Below, piece after piece: positions 18,836 to 27,358 of a stretch of 64,000 bases of DNA. How positions within the stretch are numbered: the first letter of the stretch is position 1; every line of letters starts with the position of its first letter. The position numbers were made by a program, and so were the translations under genes. The DNA comes from UBA5359 sp002410925 [NCBI: bacterium UBP13_UBA5359] (GTDB lineage: Bacteria > UBP13 > UBA5359), in contig DHPR01000012.1 in the NCBI GenBank assembly GCA_002410925.1, positions 64,381 through 128,380 of the forward strand, in the 5' to 3' direction. The notes under the pieces are model-generated. The model worked only from the letters and a program-made list of their open reading frames with translations, was not told the origin of the DNA and ran no database searches.

Positions 18836-19717
18836 TCAGCTCTCCTGCAGAGCTCTTCTTACCATCAGAGGGTCATTATCTATAGCTGCCATTGCCTGGT
18901 CAAGATTCATTCCTCGCATATGCATGACTATAGCCGCTGCCGGCAAATTACCAGCCTGCTCAAGCAATTTTTCAGCAACTGCTGCCTCTACCTGCAGTAA
19001 CTGGCTCAGTATAGCAACGGCTCTTGAGAACAGCTTCCTATTGGTAGGACGCATAAACACCATCTCGTTGGCCACTACCCGTCCCATTTTTATCATAGAA
19101 ACGGTACTGATCATATTCAATACCAGCTTGGCTGCCGTACCGGCCTTGAGTCTGGTGGAGCCGCGCACTATCTCTGATCCCGTATCAACAACGATCAAGC
19201 AATCTCCCTGAAAATCCTCTACCGGATTGCTGCTGACCAGGACTGTGGAAGCTCCCGCCATGCCGGCTCGCTCCAGGGCGCCTCTTACAAAAGGAGTTCC
19301 CCCATTAGCAGTAACACCGATAACCGTATCCCTACCGCATACCTCTCTTACGGATATCTCTTCAGCCCCGGCTTGGCGGCTGTCCTCACTTATTTCGCTG
19401 GGACTAACTATAGCTTGTATTCCACCGGCCATAACAGCGCTCACACTATCGACTCCAAAGGTAGGCCCTGTTTCTGCTGCATCTGCTACAGCAATCCTCC
19501 CGCTGGTACCGGCTCCCACGTAGATCAGCCTGCCGCCATCTTTCAGGGAAGCGGTAACAAGCTTTATTGCCAGGTTGATATCTTCCAAAATCTCTTTGAT
19601 TTTTTGCGGCACCTGGGCATCGAGTCCGTTCATAATGCTCAGTATTTCCATGGTATCCAGATTATCAAGAAATGGAATACCATCGCTCCTTCTTTCCGTA
19701 GATTTCATTTTATCCAC
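18836..19717 (-). CDS. murQ: N-acetylmuramic acid 6-phosphate etherase
   Basis: This 293-residue SIS-domain protein has the MurQ signatures 'GGRLIYVGAGTSGRIAVADAAE' (around 62-83) and 'GVTANGGTPFVRGALERA'. The catalytic acid of the family lies within this SIS core. MurQ cleaves the lactyl ether of MurNAc 6-phosphate, giving GlcNAc 6-phosphate and D-lactate in the cytoplasm, a step in peptidoglycan recycling or scavenging. It directly follows a BadF-type kinase that would supply the phosphorylated sugar. Most MurQ proteins are about 300 residues, so this is full length. Confidence 0.92.
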   Translation of the reverse strand: MDKMKSTERRSDGIPFLDNLDTMEILSIMNGLDAQVPQKIKEILEDINLAIKLVTASLKDGGRLIYVGAGTSGRIAVADAAETGPTFGVDSVSAVMAGGIQAIVSPSEISEDSRQAGAEEISVREVCGRDTVIGVTANGGTPFVRGALERAGMAGASTVLVSSNPVEDFQGDCLIVVDTGSEIVRGSTRLKAGTAAKLVLNMISTVSMIKMGRVVANEMVFMRPTNRKLFSRAVAILSQLLQVEAAVAEKLLEQAGNLPAAAIVMHMRGMNLDQAMAAIDNDPLMVRRALQES

Positions 19718-19741
19718 TCTTACACCTTTTACTCTATACTG

Positions 19742-20749
19742 TCATTGAATCCTCTTCTTCACTGTTCGTTTCTCTTTTTCCTGCAGACTGCCTCTCTGCT
19801 TCAACGGAGACTCAAACTCCCATTCATGAGCCTCCGAGCGTTCTATAGCCGGCATCAAATCGGATAGCTTCGTATCCCAGCCGGCACGCCTGGCAGCCAT
19901 GGCCACCGCAGCCGTGGACAGGCGTATAGATGACAAAACCATATGCAAGCCGGCCTTTCGGCAGCGATCCTGCAGCAAACGAACCAAAGGACGGCAGCGG
20001 CTTAAGCCTCCCATGAACAATACCATACCGCCACCGATCTCGGCGCCGATCCTGATCAGCTCCTGTAAATCTCCTGCTGCTTGCTCCAGTATGCCAAGTG
20101 CCCAGGCATCACCCTTCTCCGCCAACTCTCCTACCTGAGCCGTAAATGCAGCTACCTGGCGCCTGGTAAGGCCATAGGCCCAATCTACTACTGTATCACG
20201 AAAGAGAACCCACTGCTCTGCCTCAGTCAGGGGAGGAGTCTCCCAAGGAAGCGTAAGAGGCACAGGCAAACCCAGATCCATTCTGCGTAGTGCTTCCTGC
20301 AATGCCAGCCGTCCTGTTCTATATCCACTGCCGGCATCGCCGAATTTCCAGCCCCAACCATCGATTACCCTGAGTGAATCGCCTGCCGACACAGCCAGGA
20401 CTGTTCCTGTACCGGCCATCAACACTCCCTTACAATCCGACTCGAGGGCGGCAAAGAGTGCAACTCCGGCTTCAGCCTCCCTGGAAGCAAAGACATCCAT
20501 TGCGCCGCGCCGCATCAGAGCAGTCCGAAAGCCCTCTTTATTTCTGCCGACAAAGTTTATAACGGCATGAGAAGGTATTTTCGGCAGACTATCGAGCAGT
20601 TCCTCAAAAAACGACAGCGATTTGCCTGCCTCCATGCAGGGCACACCCACGCTGGGAACCGTACGTATTTCCGGCCGGTTACTGCCCTGCTCCAATATTA
20701 CAGCTTCGGTTTTACTCGCTCCTATATCAAAACCTGCAACTATCCTCAC
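19742..20749 (-). CDS. BadF/BadG-type N-acetylhexosamine kinase
   Basis: This 335-residue protein of the ASKHA fold has AGFDIGASKTEAVI as phosphate-1 motif and 'GVLMAGTGTVLAV' plus 'DGWGWKFGDAGSGYRTGRLAL', typical of the BadF/BcrA family of GlcNAc and MurNAc kinases. It probably phosphorylates MurNAc or GlcNAc with ATP (MurK-like in clostridia). The GTG at 20749 follows GGGAG at good spacing. A longer frame to 20821 would overlap the upstream gene and lacks a site. It precedes murQ by 24 bases, which supports the MurNAc role. Confidence 0.8.
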   Translation of the reverse strand: MRIVAGFDIGASKTEAVILEQGSNRPEIRTVPSVGVPCMEAGKSLSFFEELLDSLPKIPSHAVINFVGRNKEGFRTALMRRGAMDVFASREAEAGVALFAALESDCKGVLMAGTGTVLAVSAGDSLRVIDGWGWKFGDAGSGYRTGRLALQEALRRMDLGLPVPLTLPWETPPLTEAEQWVLFRDTVVDWAYGLTRRQVAAFTAQVGELAEKGDAWALGILEQAAGDLQELIRIGAEIGGGMVLFMGGLSRCRPLVRLLQDRCRKAGLHMVLSSIRLSTAAVAMAARRAGWDTKLSDLMPAIERSEAHEWEFESPLKQRGSLQEKEKRTVKKRIQ

Positions 20750-20792
20750 CGTAAAAACTCTCCCGCTACCATCCTTGCACCGGCTTCGGCAG

Positions 20793-21626
20793 CTATGCCC
20801 GGCAAAGATCTTCCGTTGCATAAGATAGACGCTCTTTCAAAAAGCCTTTAATCCATTTCGCCTGATCGGGATGCTTGGCGATCTCTCTGTCGCCCAGAAT
20901 CACGATATCGTCGATTTTACCCTCAGCCAGCGCTTTAGCGGCAAAATCGAACTGATACTCTACCCTATCCCTGGGCATTTCCTGGCTATCCGGTTCCGCC
21001 TCACCGTAATCATGCATGAAGAGGCCCAGCATAATAGGTTTTCCAGGAAACACTCTCCGTGCACGACCTATATATTCCGGCAAAGCCTGCAAATTGGAAT
21101 ACTTCCAAACCCAGAGATTTATAACATCTATAAATGGCAGATATGGACCGAACTCTTTATGCAAATTCTCTGCATAGACGACCATGGCCAGCTTCATGGC
21201 AGGATTATAGAAACGCAGTGCATCCTGGACAGCCTTTATTCTTTCCGCCGGCAATTTTTCCACGTGAACGCTGAAATCATCGACCAGCCCGCCCTCTATC
21301 GCATTATTAGATAACGACAGCTTGCTGATTATCCTGGCATCCTCAAGATCAGGGTGGCAAAGCTGCCCCTCTTCTCCTTGGGCAACCTCCTTACGGTCCT
21401 TTATCACCTCATCGTAACCTGCCGCACAACCCTTCACCTGGCAGAATATCCTGCTGCACGGTTCAAGGTAAGAGAGCATCTCTTCATTGTTAGGTCCGTA
21501 AACGTAGACTGCATTCCGGGCATGGAAATACTCCACCGCCTTGATAAGAGAGTCTTTTTCCATGCTCCCTCCCCACCATTTGACAGGGCCGCCCCAGACC
21601 CAGACATTCTCATTAGCCTGCCACAT
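20793..21626 (-). CDS. Unrecognised protein, possible barrel-fold carbohydrate enzyme
   Basis: This 277-residue protein has no signal peptide. It begins MWQANENVWVWGGPVKWWGG and alternates predicted strands and helices in a way that suggests a (beta/alpha)8 fold: 'NAVYVYGPNNEEML', 'KLAMVVYAENL', 'FIDVINLWVWKYSNL', 'KPIMLGLFMHDYGE', 'IDDIVILGDREI'. Acidic residues sit at strand ends. No family is recognised. It lies between the secreted clan-A glycosidase and the amino-sugar kinase in the same direction, so a role in handling the released sugar or in sensing glycan fragments is possible but unproven. Confidence 0.6.
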   Translation of the reverse strand: MWQANENVWVWGGPVKWWGGSMEKDSLIKAVEYFHARNAVYVYGPNNEEMLSYLEPCSRIFCQVKGCAAGYDEVIKDRKEVAQGEEGQLCHPDLEDARIISKLSLSNNAIEGGLVDDFSVHVEKLPAERIKAVQDALRFYNPAMKLAMVVYAENLHKEFGPYLPFIDVINLWVWKYSNLQALPEYIGRARRVFPGKPIMLGLFMHDYGEAEPDSQEMPRDRVEYQFDFAAKALAEGKIDDIVILGDREIAKHPDQAKWIKGFLKERLSYATEDLCRA

Positions 21627-21719
21627 ATTGACTGCTCCTCCTTATATATAAAACCTCTCTATGATTTTACCTCTTTAAATCGATAAGCCGAACCGGCTCT
21701 TTCTTTCCGGACGCTCTCT

Positions 21720-24700
21720 CTATTCCAGTATAAATGTCTTGAACATTGCCGGATCCTTACCGCCGATTATACCGCGTGTCAAAGCCATCCAGTAAGACCA
21801 GCCGCCTTTGGGAACATCAACATCCATGTAAGCGAAATTACAGCCCAAAGCACTGCCCGGCTTACCTGCTAAAGGCTTAAGGCAGTTCCAGGGTATGGCC
21901 AGTTCATAATTCCATTTGCCGGGACAGGACTGAACAACAGCCGGTTTAAAGAGAGCGGTGGTATCACCCTTTATCTTTTCATTCTCTGCAGCTGCAAACC
22001 ACATATATGACTGCGGTCCTTCCCGAGTCAAGGCTATGCCGAAATCATAATCATCATCGCCATATCCTGATTCACCGGATACCTCTGAAGAGAGCGCATC
22101 ATTGCGTGCATCGATAGCAACAGCAAAACCATCTCCAGCCCATATGCCTGTACCGGTGTTATCCTGTACATGAACGTCATCGGTTACCTCAGCAGCAAAA
22201 TAAAGATGGCTATCGTCATAGGTCAACCAAACCTTCATGCTAAGATCCTCAGGCCCCATCCACAGTCTGCCGGCTATATCTACTCCCGAGGGATAGATAT
22301 TCTCCGTATTATCCAGAACTATCGGCCGCAGATGCTTGTATTCCTGTAGATTGCCGTCAACGTTTACTCGGCTGTGTAAACGAAACACCTGATAAGGAGC
22401 AAGATGTTTTTCGAGAACGGTTGTCCTGCCTTCCACTGTAATCACAGATGAAAACTCCTGGCCGGACAGAGCTAAAATATTACCTCTTTCAGGTCTTAGG
22501 GAGAGCACGCCTTTACCCTTAGCCGGTATTGAAAGATCTCCCTGTGCTGCCGAACGCCAGTTGATACCATTCATCGGGGCAGGCTCCACTCTGGCCTTGA
22601 TCTCCCTGTCGGTTTGATTGGCTATATGTATATCCAGTGTCCTGGCATCGGAAATAACTGCTTCCGCTTTGATAAGGGGTAGCGCAAATTTCCCCTTTTG
22701 CAATGCAGCAGCCAGATCACAAGGCCTGGCTGTACTGCTAAGATAAATCGGAGAATCGGTCAACAGAAGCTCCCTTCGCCCGGAATTGATAACAGCAGTC
22801 CTGTTGCCCATAACATCATAACTCTCAACTGCGGCAGGAAGATAAGCCAGCAGAGAGACCGGCTCTTTCAGGACCGTCCACAATGCAGCTACGGATTTAT
22901 TCCCCTGCCTAAAAACGTATATCAAAATATCCTTATGGATACTGACCTCAACCGGCTCGACGGCATCGGCCAGCAATCTGGCTACAGCAGCATAAGATGC
23001 AACTACCGGCCGCGGTCCCTCTTTCTTCCACATATAGAAATCGGTTCTCAGAGGTGGGTCCGGTTCCCAGGTGGAGTAGACCATGAAATAGAGATAATGG
23101 CTTACCTCCGGCACGGATTTGGCTACAACAAAGCCCCGGGCCGCAACTTTGGCCATATCTTTGGCGTAAGGGCTATCTACGGCCAGATTGGAATCTATCA
23201 TATATCCCTTTTCATCGATAGATAGTTTTTTCTTGCCGCAGGCGGCAGCTATATCTCTTGCACGATGCAATATACTGCGTAATCCTCCTCGTTCCTCGCC
23301 GATGGGCAGAGAGCCCGGGCCGAAGATATTAGGCGAAACATATGGATTAAAACTAATGCCGTCAAGCACATCCCCGGTCTTCTGCCAGTATTTCTCAGCC
23401 ACCACCAGATCGTTCTGAGAATCAACTCCGCTGACTCCGACCCCGCCCACGGTGCAATCAGGGTCGGCTTCCTTGGCGGCAGCTGCAATCGCTCTGGTAA
23501 TCTTCACAAAATGGTCAAAAGAGGAAACCCTTTCACTGGTGCCCCACAGATAAGGCAAACCATCATATTCTCCTGTAATATTCCATGCTTTTATACTGCT
23601 CTTGTAGCGTTTAACCGTCTCTTTGACAAATTTGCTCCAGGCATCATAATAATACTCCGGAAAGGGCTCTTTGTTGCTTTTACGCCATTCCATTACCTCT
23701 TTATACAGCCAGTTGGGAATATTGAACTGCCTGCCGTCAAAGGGAGAATAGAACATTCCTACAACGTTAAGGCCCTCTTTCTGCCATTTACTGATTCTCT
23801 CATCCAAGCGAGAGAAATCAAAAACACCTTTTTTTTCCTCAGCCCACATCCAGTGCATGACAAACCCGATAGAGCCTGCATTCATGGCACGACAGCGTTC
23901 CGGCCCGCTGGGACCAAAGCAACTGATGCCAAAGAAAGGATCTCGTTTTTGAGCCTCCTTAACTACACAGAAGCTATAAGTTTTAGCAGCCAAAGGCACT
24001 CCTTTCTCCTTAAAAACCATATTTACACCAAAGAAACCCTGGGTCTCCTGTCCTGGTATCGTCAGCCTGTACTCATAAGAAGATGAGGGCTTGAGCAGAA
24101 GCTGATCATTCTTACTGAACGTAACTTTATCCTCAAAATCCCTGACCGTAACCGCAACCTGAAGCCTGCGTTCTTGCCCAAGCTGATCAGCCAACCTGAT
24201 GATGAAGGGAGCCTCTTGCCCGGGTGCAAGCAATCCGAACACACCGGGAAACTCTACATGGTCTCTGGCAGGGTCCTCGATCTGCAGGCCGGCGGAAGGA
24301 GCAACGACAGCCTCGCTCTTTTTTGTTCCATCCGCCTTCACCCTGCTTGCATTGTTATAAACAGGCGCCAGGTTGATATCGTCATACCAGATAGTGCCCG
24401 TGTAAGGTGCGCCTTTAGCATCCCAGCCGGCCGATTTTCTGATCACCAAGCCTATCCTGAGCAGTTCCGTCCCCTCTTTAATCTCGAACTCCTTCTCCAG
24501 CTTCCGCCAGTCGACATCCCCGGCGCTCTGGTCCCATGGAGTCGCCAAGGTGGTAATGCCCAGCCACTTTCCATTCTCTCCGATATACTCTATAGTGACT
24601 ATCCCCTGCCAGCCAAGAGCAAAATTCTTCATCTTCACCCAGACAGATGCTTTGAACTTCTTATGCCCTTTAGGCAAATCACGAATGTCCTGCTGCACCC

Positions 24701-24938
24701 ATCCTCCTGCCTTACCGGCCTCGCCCCGCAATACCAGCGATCCTGTACCCGGTCCGTGCATGACCGTATTATCCACGGCAGGCTCTACCAGATCATTCCT
24801 CCAGCCGGCACCCCAGCCCTTTAAAGCATCTTCAAAACCCGGATTCTTTACCAAATTCTCTTCGCCGTATACCGTGCCCCCTATAAAAAGGACGCCAAAG
24901 AACAGCATCAAGATACGTATGGCTTGCCTCATTTTCAA
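21720..24938 (-). CDS. Secreted clan-A glycoside hydrolase with carbohydrate-binding ends
   Basis: This 1072-residue protein has a signal peptide (AIRILMLFFGVLFIGGTVYG). A jellyroll binding module at about 28-195 (LVKNPGFEDALKGW) is followed by a beta domain. A barrel at about 333-665 carries AWNITGEYDG (Glu457, candidate acid/base) and LSIDEKGYM (Glu576, candidate nucleophile), the pattern of clan GH-A (GH5/GH39-like). After a C-terminal beta domain, about 870-1072 resembles a CBM9 module ('VWLTYDDSHLYFAAEVTDD'). It acts outside the cell on a polysaccharide of unknown type. Its promoter region holds two AGCGCT operators. Confidence 0.75.
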   Translation of the reverse strand: MKMRQAIRILMLFFGVLFIGGTVYGEENLVKNPGFEDALKGWGAGWRNDLVEPAVDNTVMHGPGTGSLVLRGEAGKAGGWVQQDIRDLPKGHKKFKASVWVKMKNFALGWQGIVTIEYIGENGKWLGITTLATPWDQSAGDVDWRKLEKEFEIKEGTELLRIGLVIRKSAGWDAKGAPYTGTIWYDDINLAPVYNNASRVKADGTKKSEAVVAPSAGLQIEDPARDHVEFPGVFGLLAPGQEAPFIIRLADQLGQERRLQVAVTVRDFEDKVTFSKNDQLLLKPSSSYEYRLTIPGQETQGFFGVNMVFKEKGVPLAAKTYSFCVVKEAQKRDPFFGISCFGPSGPERCRAMNAGSIGFVMHWMWAEEKKGVFDFSRLDERISKWQKEGLNVVGMFYSPFDGRQFNIPNWLYKEVMEWRKSNKEPFPEYYYDAWSKFVKETVKRYKSSIKAWNITGEYDGLPYLWGTSERVSSFDHFVKITRAIAAAAKEADPDCTVGGVGVSGVDSQNDLVVAEKYWQKTGDVLDGISFNPYVSPNIFGPGSLPIGEERGGLRSILHRARDIAAACGKKKLSIDEKGYMIDSNLAVDSPYAKDMAKVAARGFVVAKSVPEVSHYLYFMVYSTWEPDPPLRTDFYMWKKEGPRPVVASYAAVARLLADAVEPVEVSIHKDILIYVFRQGNKSVAALWTVLKEPVSLLAYLPAAVESYDVMGNRTAVINSGRRELLLTDSPIYLSSTARPCDLAAALQKGKFALPLIKAEAVISDARTLDIHIANQTDREIKARVEPAPMNGINWRSAAQGDLSIPAKGKGVLSLRPERGNILALSGQEFSSVITVEGRTTVLEKHLAPYQVFRLHSRVNVDGNLQEYKHLRPIVLDNTENIYPSGVDIAGRLWMGPEDLSMKVWLTYDDSHLYFAAEVTDDVHVQDNTGTGIWAGDGFAVAIDARNDALSSEVSGESGYGDDDYDFGIALTREGPQSYMWFAAAENEKIKGDTTALFKPAVVQSCPGKWNYELAIPWNCLKPLAGKPGSALGCNFAYMDVDVPKGGWSYWMALTRGIIGGKDPAMFKTFILE

Positions 24939-25048
24939 CCTCCCGATTAATCAGATATGAATATACTCTTTTTGCTTCAATGCCAATAATTCTGTTGAGC
25001 CTTCTTCCTGACCTGCCCAAAAATGGAAAAGAAGACAGCAGCTAATAT

Positions 25049-25096
25049 AGCGCTTATTGCTATAACAACTAATTATTATATTGGCATAAAAGCGCT
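25049..25096. promoter_or_regulatory. Two AGCGCT operators flanking a TATAAT box (secreted GH promoter)
   Basis: In the 238-base gap before the secreted glycosidase, AGCGCT palindromes lie at 25049-25054 and 25091-25096 (the latter within AAAAGCGCTTAC). Their centres are 42 bases apart, four helical turns. A minus-strand TATAAT (25080-25075) lies between them. No good -35 is seen and the upstream operator covers that position, as expected for repressor or activator control by LacI-2. Confidence 0.55.
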
Positions 25097-25176
25097 TACT
25101 CCCTCTCTATCAGAACTCTTCTCTTGCTGCTTGCCAAATAAATTAAACGGCGTTGCAGCATCTCCTCTTTGCTTTC

Positions 25177-26202
25177 TTACCCAGGCGATGGCGAAGCCGT
25201 AGAATTACCGATTTGCAAATATGAAGGCAACACCATCTCTCTATAGCTTCCGCTATTGCCGCTCTCGATAATACTATATAGCAGCTCAACAGCCTTCTCA
25301 CCGTATTCGTATGTCGGCTGCCTGACGATAGTACACCCCGGTAACGATCTAATGCTTGCCCCATCAGAATCATTGGCAAACCCTATCAAAGATATATCTT
25401 TGGGTATGGCCAGATCTCTGTCGCGAAAAAACCTTATGGCCCCATAGGCCACCCGATTGGAAAGAGAGAGCACAGCACTATAAGAAACCCCTTCTCGCTC
25501 CATTTTTGTCAAAGCATCATAGGCAATATCTTCCTGGAACCCTATCTGCGCTTCCAGCAACTGGTCTGTCTCCAGCCCGGCCTTCTTCATGGCCAACCGG
25601 CACCCTTCCAACCTATGCTCGGTAGTGCCGGCGCCTTTTATGCCGCCCAAGACAAGAATACGGCGATGTCCCAACCCGATGAGATGCTCAATCGCCTGGC
25701 AGGATACTTCCTTATCATTGGTCAATACATAGTTGGCCTCTATGCCCATATGCTGATCTATAAAGACCACCGGCAGCAGCTTGATAATTTCCTTAAAATA
25801 TTCGATATTCTCATTTCCGGGAGCAGCTATAAGAATTAACCCTGAAACTCTTTTCCGGATAAAATCATTTATCAATTGTCGTTCTCTTTGAAACTCATTT
25901 TTTGACTGACCGAGCAACATGTTATAACCGTTGGTAAAGATTCTATCCTCCACGGCTTTCGTAATGCCGGGAGTGAACAGATCTCCAGCACTCGGTATGA
26001 CGTAACCGATCAGATTGGTCGGCTTGGACAGAGCCAGGTTAGAAGCGAAATAATCTGGCTGGTACCCTTTCTCTTCTGCTATACGCCGAACCATGCGCTT
26101 GACCCTTTCACTTACGTCCGGCTTGTCGTTCAGCGCTTTAGAAACGGTAGCCAGGGAGACTCCCAGCTCGGCTGCTATATCCTTTAATGTAACATTACTC
26201 AT
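25177..26202 (-). CDS. LacI family transcriptional regulator (LacI-2)
   Basis: In this 341-residue protein the N-terminal HTH TLKDIAAELGVSLATVSKALN and the sensor domain ('YSAVLSLSNRVAYGAIRFFRDRDLAIPKDISLIGFAND') are typical of LacI/GalR proteins. The ATG at 26202 has AAAGGTG six bases ahead. AGCGCT-centred operators lie in its own leader, in the leader of the prepilin-like gene upstream and in the promoter of the secreted glycosidase downstream, so it likely controls these together with a sugar effector. Confidence 0.92.
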   Translation of the reverse strand: MSNVTLKDIAAELGVSLATVSKALNDKPDVSERVKRMVRRIAEEKGYQPDYFASNLALSKPTNLIGYVIPSAGDLFTPGITKAVEDRIFTNGYNMLLGQSKNEFQRERQLINDFIRKRVSGLILIAAPGNENIEYFKEIIKLLPVVFIDQHMGIEANYVLTNDKEVSCQAIEHLIGLGHRRILVLGGIKGAGTTEHRLEGCRLAMKKAGLETDQLLEAQIGFQEDIAYDALTKMEREGVSYSAVLSLSNRVAYGAIRFFRDRDLAIPKDISLIGFANDSDGASIRSLPGCTIVRQPTYEYGEKAVELLYSIIESGNSGSYREMVLPSYLQIGNSTASPSPG

Positions 26203-26214
26203 CTATTACACCTT

Positions 26215-26274
26215 TACTTAAGCGCTTTCGCAATATATTATTTATTCGCCGCTTGAAGGATTAATTCCTGCAAA
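26215..26274. repeat. Operator block copy 1 (LacI-2 leader)
   Basis: Sixty bases here, starting TACTTAAGCGCTTTCG and ending CCTGCAAA, recur with few changes and a 4-base gap at 27254-27309. The AGCGCT core (26221-26226) lies 19 bases upstream of the LacI-2 ATG, next to an AT-rich TAATATAT stretch that could be a -10. A second AGCGCT at 26284-26289 is centred exactly 63 bases away (six helical turns). Confidence 0.6.
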
Positions 26275-26283
26275 AAAGATCAA

Positions 26284-26289
26284 AGCGCT
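26284..26289. promoter_or_regulatory. Auxiliary AGCGCT operator upstream of LacI-2
   Basis: AAAGCGCTTG carries the same palindromic core as the other sites. Its distance of 63 bases centre to centre from the operator in block copy 1 would place both on the same face of DNA, allowing looping by a LacI tetramer or dimer pair. Confidence 0.45.
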
Positions 26290-26360
26290 TGGATTGATAA
26301 GCTGGGCATACTCTTTCTTTCCGGATATCCTCTAAAGTAATATTACTTTGCTGCCAAGCA

Positions 26361-27074
26361 CTAATATCCCACACCACTGTAATAAGTCTTTACATTCCAG
26401 TTGGCAACCGGCACCGGGTCTATAGCTACGTGGCCGTCAACATACAGAATATTCATGCCCGCACTATGCCGAAAATCGCCATTGGCCTGCAAAGTAGCTG
26501 CAGACGACACATCGAAGCCGTGTACGCCCCAGAGAGGCTTGGGCCCTCCACCGACCGCGCTGCGGCCCCGACCGTCGATCAGAACGGCAAAATTGCTGGG
26601 CTGCCTTGCTGCCTTGAAATCGGCCAGAGTCAGCAGCGGATAGTTGACAACAGTCGGTGTTGTAAAGCCCAGGCGCTTGTTGTACATATAATTTGTCTGC
26701 CTGGTAGTGGTATCGGCACCGCTTACATAGACCGTCTCTTCAGATCCTTTCGGACATATCCATATCTTGGGATTGGTCACATATTTGAGCGTCTCCATGG
26801 TTTTGAGCCAATCCAGGTTACGGCAACTATAAGCCAGTATATACTCATCCCAATCCTGGCTGTACATCGTTACCGCCAGCCCTATCTGCTTCATATTGCT
26901 CAGACAGGTAGTCTGCTGGGCCTTATCCCTGGCCCGCGCAAAAACAGGGAAGAGGATAGCTGCTAGAATCGCTATAATAGCAATAACAACCAGCAATTCT
27001 ATAAGTGTGAACCCTCGCCGTTTCTCTCCTGCACCATCGGCTACTCGCCTCTCATACGATAATTTGAACAACAT
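26361..27074 (-). CDS. Prepilin-like protein with H-x9-DG C-terminus (DUF1559-like)
   Basis: In this 237-residue protein, after a short basic leader, [20 protein letters not shown] is a classical prepilin cleavage/methylation helix, followed by '[28 protein letters not shown]'. The C-terminal [14 protein letters not shown] motif (H-x9-DG) marks the same family as the protein at 14445-15200. It needs a prepilin peptidase, not in this window. It is immediately upstream of LacI-2 and carries an operator block in its own leader, so its expression appears to be tied to the sugar regulon. Confidence 0.87.
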   Translation of the reverse strand: MLFKLSYERRVADGAGEKRRGFTLIELLVVIAIIAILAAILFPVFARARDKAQQTTCLSNMKQIGLAVTMYSQDWDEYILAYSCRNLDWLKTMETLKYVTNPKIWICPKGSEETVYVSGADTTTRQTNYMYNKRLGFTTPTVVNYPLLTLADFKAARQPSNFAVLIDGRGRSAVGGGPKPLWGVHGFDVSSAATLQANGDFRHSAGMNILYVDGHVAIDPVPVANWNVKTYYSGVGY

Positions 27075-27253
27075 CGTATTCCTCCTTCACCAATTATTTA
27101 GTTACCCGCATTTTACAGCGACAGAGCTATTGTATTGTCAGCCTGCAAAACATCTATCGGTCGCTTTATTTCCAACCGCTGTGGCGCTCTTCATCATTGG
27201 CGCTCCTTAAAGCAAGCCCGCGAGGTTCTCTGCTAGTTTTCCTATAGCATTCA

Positions 27254-27309
27254 TACTTAAGCGCTTTCGTAATATATTATTCGACGCTGGAAGTGTTGAT
27301 TCCTGCAAA
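27254..27309. repeat. Operator block copy 2 (prepilin-like gene leader)
   Basis: This is the second copy of the 60-base block seen at 26215-26274, in the same orientation and with AGCGCT at 27260-27265. It includes the AT-rich TAATATATT stretch and the CCTGCAAA end. It lies in the 284-base gap between the glycosidase at 27359 and the prepilin-like gene, about 180 bases before that gene's ATG. Nothing else is recognised in this gap. Confidence 0.6.
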
Positions 27310-27358
27310 GAGATATCTCTGTGCTCTCCGAAAGAATGCCTGCCGAACGGATAGCAGC

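Noticed and set aside
27312-27330. AGAGATATCTCT palindrome between the glycosidase and the prepilin-like gene
   Set aside because: It is a short self-complementary stretch without a T-run or a second copy, so no function can be supported.
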